Below, one piece after another: positions 8,468-15,766 of a stretch of DNA of 64,000 nt. Made by a program: the position numbers and the translations under genes. Where the stretch lies: NCBI RefSeq assembly GCF_000718095.1, contig NZ_JOEI01000031.1, positions 62,001-126,000 of the forward strand. The letters are read 5' to 3'. The notes under the pieces were generated by a model. That model was not told the DNA's origin, did no database searches, and was given only the letters and a program-made list of their open reading frames with translations. How positions within the stretch are numbered: position 1 is the first letter of the stretch; each line of letters opens with the position of its first letter. This stretch comes from Streptomyces scopuliridis RB72. Its GTDB lineage: Bacteria > Actinomycetota > Actinomycetes > Streptomycetales > Streptomycetaceae.

Positions 8468-10971
8468 GCGTCGCCCTGCGTACGCTGCGCAGCCGCTGGA
8501 CCAGCTTCGTCGGCAGTTTCATCGCGCTCTCCCTGGGGGTCGGGCTGATCGCGACCATGGGGCTCGCCCTGGCCGCGAGTCTGGACGCGCCCGAGCGCCG
8601 CCCCGAGCGGTTCGCCGGGGCGCGGGTCGTGGTGAAGGGCGCGGACACCCTGCGCGTGCCGACCCGGATCGGGGACCGGGTCGCGAAGCTGGACAGTCCC
8701 CGTCCCGTACCGCCGTCCCTGGCACGGGAGTTGGCCGCGCTGGGCCGATCCGTCGAGGACCGTACGTTCGCGGTACGGGCCGAGGGCGGCCCGGCCGGGC
8801 TGGTGGGTCACCCCTGGTCCACGGCCGCCTTCGCGCCGTACCGCCTCGACACGGGGCGGGCGCCGAGGGCGGCGGACGAGGCCGTGGTCACCGGCGACTG
8901 GACCGCGCCGGGCCGGCGGGTGCGTACCGACCGGGGGACGCTGACGATCGTCGGTACGGTCCGGGATCTCGGCTTCGAGCGGGCACTCTTCTACACCGAC
9001 GACCGCGCGTCCCAACTCTCCCCGCGAGTGGACCAGTTGGTGGTGGACGCCGATCCACGGGCGGTACGGGAGAAGGTGGCGGGCTCGGCGGACGCGGCGG
9101 GCGTACGGGTGCTCACGGGCCCCGGCAGGAAGGACGCGGACGCCGATCCGGAGCGCGACAGCGAGGCGCTGGTGGCGGTGAACGCGATGCTCGGCACAGC
9201 GGCCGGGGTCACCGGTTTCGTCTCGGTCTTCGTGGTCGCGTCGACGTTCGCCTTCGCGGTCGCGCAGCGGCGCCGGGAGTTCGGCCTGCTGCGCACGGCG
9301 GGCGCCACTCCGGGCCAGATCCGCCGCATGGTCCTCGCGGAGGCGATGGTAGTGGGGGTGGTGGCCTCGGCGGCGGGCTGCGCGCTGGGCGCGCGGGGAG
9401 CGCCCCTGCTGGCGGCGTGGCTGGTGGACGGCGGGCTCGCACCGCGCTGGTTCGCCATCGGGTCGTACACCTGGCCGTACCAACTGGCCTTCTGGAGCGG
9501 GCTGTTCGTGGCGCTCTCGGGTGCGGTGGCGGCGTCCCGGCGGGCCGGGAGGACGGGGCCCGTGGAGGCGCTGCGTGACGCGGCGGTGGACACCGGGACG
9601 ATGACCCGCGGCCGGTGGTTCCTCGGCGCGGGGCTGCTGCTGACGGGGATCGGGCTGCCGGTCCACGCCCTGCTGACCGAGCCGGGCGGGCTGCTGGGCC
9701 GTAAGTCGTACACGAGCGGCCCGATGCCGCTGATCGTCGCGTGCGCGCTGCTCGCACCGGTGCTGGTGCCTCCGCTCGCCCGGCTGCTCGCGTGGCTGCC
9801 CGCCCGGCTGCCGGGCGCGACCGGCCTGTTGGTACGGGAGAACGCGGCGGCCGGGGTACGGCGCACCGCGGCCGTCGCCGCGCCGGTGCTGGTGACGGTC
9901 GCGCTGACAGGCTCCCTGCTCGGGGCCACGGCGACGATCGACGAGGCGAAGGCCCACGAGATCCGGCAGCGGACCACGGCGGATTTCGTGATCTCCGGGC
10001 CGGGCAGGGAGGCCGCGACAGAGGGAGGCGCCGGCGGATCGGGCGCGGGCGGATCGGGCTTCGACGCCGCGACGGTGGAGCGAATACGGCGGGTCCCCGG
10101 CGCCGTGGTCTCCCCCACCGCCGCGAGCGCCGTCCACGTACTGGAGGACGGGGTCGCGCTCATCCGGTCCGACACCCGCGCGGCCGATCCGGCGGCGCTC
10201 GCCGCGACGGCCCGACTGCCGCTCGCCGCGGGCCGGGTGACCGATCTGGACGACCGCTCGATCATCGTCACCGAGGAGTGGGAGCGGCATACGGTCGGCG
10301 AGTCCGTGGACATATGGCGGGCGGACGGTACGCGCGCCTCGCTGCGGATCGCCGCCGTCATGCGCATCGGGACCGGCGACAACGGGGCGTATGTGACGCC
10401 GCGCAACGCCCCGGGCGCGCCCGTCGACCGGATCGAGGTGAAGCTCGCGGAGGGCGCCGACGCGAGCGCCGTGGCGGCCGGTCTGCGCGCGGCGGCCGGG
10501 CGCTCGGGCGGGCAGGTGTTCACCAAGGACGCGTGGGTGGCGGCCAGTTACCCCGAGACCGACGGCAGAACGCGGACGGGGTTCCTGCTGGTCCTGGGCA
10601 TCGCGCTGCTCTACACCGGGATCTCCCTGGCGAACACCCTGGTCATGGCGGGGTCCGACCGGGTGCGGGAGCTGGCCGCGCTCCGGCTCGCGGGCGCCAC
10701 CGCGCCCCAGATGCTACGGCTCGTCGCGGCGGAGGCGCTACTGGTCGTGGCGGTCGGGGCCGTACTCGGCACGCTGGTCGCCGGGGTCGGACTGGGCGGG
10801 TTGCGGGGCGCGCTGAGCGTCCTCCACGCGGGCTCCCCGCTCGTACTGCCGTGGAACGCGCTGGGTGCGGCGGCGGGCGCGTGCGCGGTGCTCGCCACGG
10901 TCTCGGCGGTGATCCCGGCCGCACTCTCCCTGCGCCGGCGGCCGGTGGAATTCGCCGGCACGCGTGAGTGA
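8461..10971 (+). CDS. FtsX-like ABC permease, two FtsX domains
   Basis: An 836-residue permease beginning at GTG 8461 inside the end of the ATPase gene. A first transmembrane helix lies near residues 16-38, followed by an extracytoplasmic domain, then FtsX core 1 (about 240-380: FAVAQRRREFGLLRTAGATPGQIRRM), further membrane segments near 390-480, a second large extracellular domain, and FtsX core 2 (about 700-830: RVRELAALRLAGATAPQMLRL). This duplicated arrangement is common in actinobacteria. It forms the membrane part of the exporter with the preceding ATPase. Confidence 0.85.
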   Translation: MLSVALRTLRSRWTSFVGSFIALSLGVGLIATMGLALAASLDAPERRPERFAGARVVVKGADTLRVPTRIGDRVAKLDSPRPVPPSLARELAALGRSVEDRTFAVRAEGGPAGLVGHPWSTAAFAPYRLDTGRAPRAADEAVVTGDWTAPGRRVRTDRGTLTIVGTVRDLGFERALFYTDDRASQLSPRVDQLVVDADPRAVREKVAGSADAAGVRVLTGPGRKDADADPERDSEALVAVNAMLGTAAGVTGFVSVFVVASTFAFAVAQRRREFGLLRTAGATPGQIRRMVLAEAMVVGVVASAAGCALGARGAPLLAAWLVDGGLAPRWFAIGSYTWPYQLAFWSGLFVALSGAVAASRRAGRTGPVEALRDAAVDTGTMTRGRWFLGAGLLLTGIGLPVHALLTEPGGLLGRKSYTSGPMPLIVACALLAPVLVPPLARLLAWLPARLPGATGLLVRENAAAGVRRTAAVAAPVLVTVALTGSLLGATATIDEAKAHEIRQRTTADFVISGPGREAATEGGAGGSGAGGSGFDAATVERIRRVPGAVVSPTAASAVHVLEDGVALIRSDTRAADPAALAATARLPLAAGRVTDLDDRSIIVTEEWERHTVGESVDIWRADGTRASLRIAAVMRIGTGDNGAYVTPRNAPGAPVDRIEVKLAEGADASAVAAGLRAAAGRSGGQVFTKDAWVAASYPETDGRTRTGFLLVLGIALLYTGISLANTLVMAGSDRVRELAALRLAGATAPQMLRLVAAEALLVVAVGAVLGTLVAGVGLGGLRGALSVLHAGSPLVLPWNALGAAAGACAVLATVSAVIPAALSLRRRPVEFAGTRE

Positions 10972-11070
10972 CACGAGCCTCGGGGAGCCACGAACCTCCG
11001 GGAGCCACGAGCCTCGGGAAGCGCGGACCGCACGGCGGCGGACCGGGAAGAGCCGCGCTCCCCGAGGTTC
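10972..11070. repeat. Three 17-bp direct repeats plus inverted partner
   Basis: CACGAGCCTCGGGGAGC, CACGAACCTCCGGGAGC and CACGAGCCTCGGGAAGC follow head-to-tail at 10972-11022. The complement of the unit core recurs at 11057-11070, so each repeat can pair with it to form a hairpin. It lies between the permease stop and the convergent LPMO stop and may act as a terminator. Confidence 0.6.
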
Positions 11071-11088
11071 CTACTGCGGAGACTTACC

Positions 11089-11676
11089 TCAGAACTGGAC
11101 GTCGGAGCAGGCGTAGAACGCGTTCCCCGTGTCAGCGATGGTCCAGACAGCCAGGATCAGGTGCCGGCCCGACTTCGACGGCAGCGTGCCCGAGTGCGAG
11201 AGCGTCGCGGGCGGCTGCTGGTTGTTGTACGGCACCGTCAGGAACGGCTGGGAGTCGAGGGCCGCACGGGTGAGCGGTGCGTTCGAGTTCCATCCGTTCT
11301 TGGTGATGTAGTACTTGAAGTCGGTCGTGGCGTGCCGGGCGGTGAACTGCCAGCGGAAGTTGTAGCTCTGGCCGCTCGATACCTTCGTGGTGGGCCAGGC
11401 ACCGCCGCGCGGGTCGTCGAGCTGCGCGAACTGGCCGAGACCGCCGGAGCAGATCTTGCCGTCGGCGGGGCCGGCGGCCGGGAAGCCCTTGGGCCCCTCG
11501 ACGCTCTGCGGTTCCCACTGGATGTTGCCGCAGTTGGTCACCGTGCCGTTGGCACAGAGCTTCTGGCGGCTGATGGGTGAGTCGGTGTAGCCGTGGCTGC
11601 TGGCGCTGCCGGTGGCGAGCAGGGAGACGCCCGCGACCGCGAGGCCGACCACGGCCGCGCCAATCTTCTTTCGCAT
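11089..11676 (-). CDS. Lytic polysaccharide mono-oxygenase, AA10 (chitin-binding type)
   Basis: A 195-residue secreted protein. The signal peptide ends at SASS, leaving His28 (HGYTDSPISRQ) as the mature N-terminus, required for the copper histidine brace. The second brace His lies in TARHATTDFKYY and the axial Phe region in GNAFYACSDVQF. AA10 enzymes oxidatively cleave crystalline chitin or cellulose; the HGYTDSP opening and short single-domain form fit chitin-active members. Start ATG 11676 has GGAG seven bases upstream; longer upstream starts would bury the signal peptide. A DasR-like site about 65 bases upstream supports chitin/GlcNAc control. Confidence 0.9.
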   Translation of the reverse strand: MRKKIGAAVVGLAVAGVSLLATGSASSHGYTDSPISRQKLCANGTVTNCGNIQWEPQSVEGPKGFPAAGPADGKICSGGLGQFAQLDDPRGGAWPTTKVSSGQSYNFRWQFTARHATTDFKYYITKNGWNSNAPLTRAALDSQPFLTVPYNNQQPPATLSHSGTLPSKSGRHLILAVWTIADTGNAFYACSDVQF

Positions 11677-11741
11677 GCTTCGCTCCAGAGAACGTGGGGA
11701 GTTCGGTGAGCCGTGCTGCGCGCGTGCAGGGTGAGCACATC

Positions 11742-11757
11742 TGCGGTCTAGACCAAG
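11742..11757. promoter_or_regulatory. DasR-responsive element (dre-like) upstream of LPMO
   Basis: The 16-mer contains a perfect core palindrome GGTCTAGACC (11745-11754), identical to the core of the dre consensus A(C/G)TGGTCTAGACCA(C/G)T; the outer bases fit less well. It lies 66 bases before the LPMO start codon. Confidence 0.65.
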
Positions 11758-11804
11758 TCCTAGAGTATGGACAGAACTTGACCGTGTCCATAACAAGTAC
11801 GGGC

Positions 11805-11820
11805 CAGGTCCAGACCAATT
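11805..11820. promoter_or_regulatory. Weaker second dre-like site
   Basis: AGGTCCAGACCA at 11806-11817 matches the dre core with one central mismatch. It is about 130 bases upstream of the LPMO start and just beyond the stop of the SPFH gene. It may be a second DasR half-site or chance. Confidence 0.3.
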
Positions 11821-11832
11821 ACAGCCAGCCGG

Positions 11833-13545
11833 TCACCATTTCTCCGCGGCCCCCTGGCGGCCCGTGTAGAACGCGACGGTGAGGTCCTTGACCAACGCCT
11901 TGCGCTCGTAGTCGTCCAGCTCCACCAGTCCCCGCGAGGTGAGCCGGTTCACGGTGTCGTGCACCGCGTCGACCACCGAGGTCAGCACGGTGTCCCGGTG
12001 CTTGGCGTCGATCGCCGCGATCCGGCTGCGCTGCATCGCCGCCGAGACCTCCGGCGCGTACTCGATCCGGGTCGGCTGCGCCGAGAAGACATCGACGCCG
12101 ACCGGCCGGCACTCCGCCGACAGCATCCTGGTCAGAGCGTCGCCGACGGCCTCGGCGTTGCGCAGCGGCGGCGCCTCGTCGTGGAACGCGTCGGCCGGCA
12201 GCTGCGAGAGGACCCGCGCCATCGCCGCCTCCACCTGCTCCCGCAGATACTCCTCGTGGTCCGGGACGCCGAGCGCCGCGCGTACGGTGTCCCGCACCCG
12301 CCAGACCACCAGCACGACGACCCGCAGCGCGGTCCCGTTCGAGTCCACCGCCGGCATCGGCTCGCTGCGCCAGTGCCGCAGCCGTACGTCCACCCGGCGG
12401 CGCAGCAGCAGCGGGCTCACCCACAGCAGTCCCGTACGGCGCACGCTCCCCCGGTAGTCACCGAAGAGCGTCAGCACCCACGCCTGGCCGACCCGGCTCC
12501 GGCCGAGCCCGCCGAAGGCGAAGAGCATGACCGTCACCCCCACCATGAGCGCGGCCCACTGGACGAGTCCGATGCCGTGGTAGGGACGCCAGGGCAGCCC
12601 GAGGATCTTGGACGCCTTGTCCGGTACGGCACCGGTCGACCACACCACCGCCGCGCAGGCGATGAGTGCCACGCACCCGACGAGGGCGGCGGCCCAACCC
12701 GGCAGGACCGGCCCCGGCCGCTCGGCGAGCCTGGGGTCCGCGGGCGGCGCCGCGCGCGTCGGCACGGCGGGCATGGGCGCGGGGCCCGGCACCCGGCGGA
12801 CCCGGGGCTGCTCCCCGGTCCCCCAGCGCCGTCCGACGACGGTGGGCCTGACGGGGGGTCCGGCGGTGCGGCCGGTGGCGTGTCCGGCGGTTTCGAGCGC
12901 GTCGGCCTCGTCCCGGAAGAGCAGATGGACGGGGATCTCCTGGGTGCTCTCGCCCACGATGAGCGGGCTCCACCGGGGAGTCCCGCCGGTACCGGCCGGG
13001 CGGCCCGCCGCACCGCCCACGGTACGTACGAACGGAGCGGCCCCCGCGCCGGGCGCCTGGGCACCGAAGGCCGCGAGGACCGGGCGGGCGGCGTATGTGT
13101 CCTCGCCGCCGGGACCGGCGACGGGACCAGCGACGGGGCCGGTCGCGATGGGCGCGCTCATGGGGTCGGCGGGAGCGGGTTCGGCGTGAGGGGGTACGTC
13201 GTGAGCGGGATCATCCTTCCCGAAGAACACGGGCTCCGAACAGCGGGCGTGATCGCCACCGCCGTCGCCTCTACCGTCGCCTCCGCCATCGTCGGGAGCC
13301 GGGAACGAGGGCGGAGGCTCCGGCACGAGCTCAGCCGTGTCCTCAAGCGCCGGCTCGACCGCCGGCTCGGTCACCTGCTGGGGCATCCGCTCGGACTCGG
13401 GCCCGGGATCAGGCCGGGGCTCGGGCTGGAGCTGGGGCTCGGGCTCGGGCTCGGGTGCGTGTTCCACCGGCGGCGGTGTGCGCCGTACCGTGAACACGCC
13501 CCTCAGCTCGTCCTCGTCGTCATTCGGCCGCCAAGTCGTCGTCAT
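11833..13545 (-). CDS. SPFH/Band-7 (prohibitin-like) membrane protein
   Basis: About 570 residues from ATG 13545. A low-complexity Pro/Glu/Gly-rich cytoplasmic region fills roughly the first 270 residues, then two membrane segments (VLPGWAAALVGCVALIACAAVV and WAALMVGVTVMLFAFGGLG regions), then an SPFH domain with the VRRTGLLWVSPLLLRRRVDVR entry and a C-terminal helical tail. SPFH proteins form membrane-bound oligomers that organise membrane domains. ATG 13545 has GGAGG five bases upstream; ATG 13560 overlaps the preceding gene's stop in an ATGA. It is the second gene of an operon with the peptidoglycan-binding protein. Confidence 0.82.
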   Translation of the reverse strand: MTTTWRPNDDEDELRGVFTVRRTPPPVEHAPEPEPEPQLQPEPRPDPGPESERMPQQVTEPAVEPALEDTAELVPEPPPSFPAPDDGGGDGRGDGGGDHARCSEPVFFGKDDPAHDVPPHAEPAPADPMSAPIATGPVAGPVAGPGGEDTYAARPVLAAFGAQAPGAGAAPFVRTVGGAAGRPAGTGGTPRWSPLIVGESTQEIPVHLLFRDEADALETAGHATGRTAGPPVRPTVVGRRWGTGEQPRVRRVPGPAPMPAVPTRAAPPADPRLAERPGPVLPGWAAALVGCVALIACAAVVWSTGAVPDKASKILGLPWRPYHGIGLVQWAALMVGVTVMLFAFGGLGRSRVGQAWVLTLFGDYRGSVRRTGLLWVSPLLLRRRVDVRLRHWRSEPMPAVDSNGTALRVVVLVVWRVRDTVRAALGVPDHEEYLREQVEAAMARVLSQLPADAFHDEAPPLRNAEAVGDALTRMLSAECRPVGVDVFSAQPTRIEYAPEVSAAMQRSRIAAIDAKHRDTVLTSVVDAVHDTVNRLTSRGLVELDDYERKALVKDLTVAFYTGRQGAAEKW

Positions 13546-13556
13546 CCTTGCCTCCG

Positions 13557-14945
13557 TCATGCGAAGAGTCGCCGCCAGGTTTCCGGACCGGGGTAGCCGT
13601 TGGCCGCGCTGCCGCGCCAGCCCTGGGCGCGCTGGAACGCCTCAACGTTGCGCCGGTCGGCCTCGGTCCAGAGCCGGCCCGGACCCGAGGTGTAGTGCTT
13701 GCCGAAGCCCTTTCTCACCAGTTGCCTGCCGAGCTGCTCGACATGGACGCTGGACTGGCCCGGCCGGAAGAACCGGACGCCCGGGAACGCCGCCGCCTTC
13801 CCCGTACCGCTCCCGTTCCCGCCGCCGACGGAACCGCTGCCGCCGGGGCCGACGGAGCCGCCGGGGCGCCCGCCCGCTCCCCCGGCCGGGATGTTCTTGC
13901 CCAGGCCCTTCACCAGCAGGCGCCAGGTCCCGGGCCCCGGCGTGCCGTCCGCCTCGGCGCCCCGCCAGCCCTGCGCGAGCTGGAACGCCCGGGTGGCCCG
14001 CCGGTCCGCCTCGCCCCACTGGGGTCCGGGGCCCTGGCTGTAGAAACGCTTGCCGCCCCGCTGGATCAGCAGCCGCCCGAGCCGGGTGACATGCGCGTTG
14101 CGCGCGCCGGGCCCGAAGGAGCGCGCCCCCGGGTACGCCGCCGACGTCCCGGCCCCCTTGCCCGTGGCCGAGTTCGGCGCCTTGCCTTCCGATACCTCGG
14201 TCAGTCCCTTGTAGCGGTAGGGCACATAGCGGTCGGGGTTGCTCCAGTACCCCACCGGCGTGGACTCCATACGCGCATGCGGCTTGGTCTGCTCGTAGGC
14301 CACGTAGTAGGAGTGCGTGTAGTCGGTCCAGCCGCCGAAGAGCGTGACGTGCGACCCCTTGTTGGGGTCGGCCGGATTATGGAAGAGCAGCATGTCCCCG
14401 GGCTCCAGCTCGTCCCGCGAGATCCGTACGCCGAAATCCGCGAGGCTGCCCGTCCACTCGTTGTCGGAGAGGTTCCAGGCCATCGACACATAGCCGGAGC
14501 AGTCCTGGCGGTACCCGTCCGACCAGTACTTCTCCATGCTGTACGGCACCTGCGCCTGCACCCACCGCTTGGCGCGGTTGATGATGTCGGCCCGGGTGGT
14601 CGCGCGCAGTTCGCCCGGCGGCTTGCTCGCCCCGGGGCCGGGCAGTGGCCGCCCGTGCAGGGGGCCGCTGCCGCCCTGCGGGGTGCCCGGATTCGGATCG
14701 ACGGAGGTTCCGGTCGCCGTACCGGACGGCGCGGCGGCCCCTGCCGTGTCGGCGCCCGCACCCGTCGCGCCCAGCGCGACCCCCGCGGCGGTCATCAGCA
14801 CCAGCGCGCGCCGGGCACCGTGCGCGGCCGGATGACCACCGGCCCGCACCGGCAGCCCTCTGGCCAGATCGCGCCGGTGCTCGGCGCATCCCGCACAGGG
14901 GCAGTCGGGAGCGGGCTCGTACTCCTCGAAGACCGGGACGGTCAT
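13557..14945 (-). CDS. Exported peptidoglycan-binding / amidase-like protein
   Basis: A 462-residue protein. A Cys-rich N-terminus (CPCAGCAEHR) precedes a hydrophobic segment (LVLMTAAGVALGATGAGA) that is likely a signal anchor. An NlpC/P60-like fold follows, with QDCSGYVSMAW (probable catalytic Cys) and GSHVTLFGGW (probable His) near residues 145-210. Two C-terminal repeats (about 285-345 and 395-460) have the peptidoglycan-binding form: LGRLLIQRG..., W.EADRRATRAFQLAQGWRG..., PG..TWRLL. GGAGGGG precedes ATG 14945. It probably acts in the cell wall; coupling to the SPFH protein suggests a shared envelope role. Confidence 0.8.
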   Translation of the reverse strand: MTVPVFEEYEPAPDCPCAGCAEHRRDLARGLPVRAGGHPAAHGARRALVLMTAAGVALGATGAGADTAGAAAPSGTATGTSVDPNPGTPQGGSGPLHGRPLPGPGASKPPGELRATTRADIINRAKRWVQAQVPYSMEKYWSDGYRQDCSGYVSMAWNLSDNEWTGSLADFGVRISRDELEPGDMLLFHNPADPNKGSHVTLFGGWTDYTHSYYVAYEQTKPHARMESTPVGYWSNPDRYVPYRYKGLTEVSEGKAPNSATGKGAGTSAAYPGARSFGPGARNAHVTRLGRLLIQRGGKRFYSQGPGPQWGEADRRATRAFQLAQGWRGAEADGTPGPGTWRLLVKGLGKNIPAGGAGGRPGGSVGPGGSGSVGGGNGSGTGKAAAFPGVRFFRPGQSSVHVEQLGRQLVRKGFGKHYTSGPGRLWTEADRRNVEAFQRAQGWRGSAANGYPGPETWRRLFA

Positions 14946-15138
14946 GCGATCCCCTCCACACTCATCAAGATCTTTGGGCGCGGCCGCACGGGCGCCGACG
15001 CGTCAACTGTCCGAAACTGTCAGAACAAATCGCATTTTGACGGATCAAGGGGAAGAAAAGACAATCCGACAGGCCGCAACACCCATCAAATGGTCGGGGC
15101 CAACCAAGCCGATCGGGTAGAGTTGGCCAGGTCAGCAG

Positions 15139-15212
15139 GCGCCGCTAGCTCAGTTGGTTAGAGCAGCTGACTCTTAATCAGCGGGTCCGGGGTTCGAGTC
15201 CCTGGCGGCGCA
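15139..15212 (+). tRNA. tRNA-Lys(CTT), copy 2
   Basis: Base-for-base identical to the tRNA at 5363-5436, including the eight preceding bases GTCAGCAG. The acceptor stem, CTT anticodon and T-arm are intact. Confidence 0.95.
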
Positions 15213-15221
15213 CGCACAGTC

Positions 15222-15252
15222 GAGGCCCCCTCACTTCATGTGAGGGGGCCTC
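15222..15252 (+). terminator. Hairpin terminator after second tRNA-Lys
   Basis: A perfect 13-bp stem (GAGGCCCCCTCAC at 15222-15234 with its complement at 15240-15252) with loop TTCAT lies nine bases after the tRNA. Confidence 0.85.
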
Positions 15253-15766
15253 GCTCGTCTCTTCACTCACTCCAGGGGCACGGGCCGCGGCGTACACCGA
15301 CGCCCCGACCGGTCCGGTCAACTGCACAGGGTCTTCACGTCAGGCACCGCGGGACCGCCAACTGCCCCGGCCGCCCCACGAGCCCGTGAAGTACCGCCTG
15401 AGCTGGGAAGTTTCCCGAAACAATACGGTGACACCCCGCGCCGCGCCGCTCACGATACGATTCCTCCGGGGCGGATGCCCCAGGGTTCTTCACACGATCA
15501 GACTGACCTTGTGAACGCCAATGGGGCATGCGGTCCGAACAGTTGGCCGCGGTACGAGGGGATGTCCCAGCGGTGGGTCCGGCGGGGGCGGGGGCCCCGT
15601 CCGTGCCGGGTGGCCGTGACCGGCGTCATGCAACCGGACGGCCGCCGTTTCCTCTCTATGGGACGGGGACGGCAATTCACGCGTCCGGGGCGATGGTCGA
15701 GGGGGACCGTTCCGGATGAATCGATCGACCGATCACGCGACAAGCGTGCGTGCGGGGGGATGGCTC
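15253..15766. other. Long non-coding region upstream of cslA
   Basis: These 514 bases hold no convincing gene on either strand; short open frames lack ribosome sites and actinobacterial codon bias. Visible elements are GGGAA-GT-TTCCC at about 15406-15417, a GGGGCGGATGCCCC hairpin near 15470-15483, and a G-rich stretch near 15580-15600. The cslA promoter and leader must lie here. An upstream in-frame ATG at 15716 exists but has a poor context. Confidence 0.6.

Noticed and set aside
7747..10290. 847-codon open frame on the minus strand
   Set aside because: It lies opposite the MacB ATPase and FtsX permease genes, whose motifs are clear. Long antisense frames are normal where third positions are almost always G or C.
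14946..15138. ydaO (c-di-AMP) riboswitch before the peptidoglycan-binding gene
   Set aside because: Such riboswitches often precede cell-wall hydrolases in actinobacteria, but the conserved ydaO blocks are not present here.
5357..15220. Integrative element bounded by duplicated tRNA-Lys att sites
   Set aside because: No integrase, excisionase, replication or transfer gene lies between the copies, and both tRNAs are full length with separate terminators.
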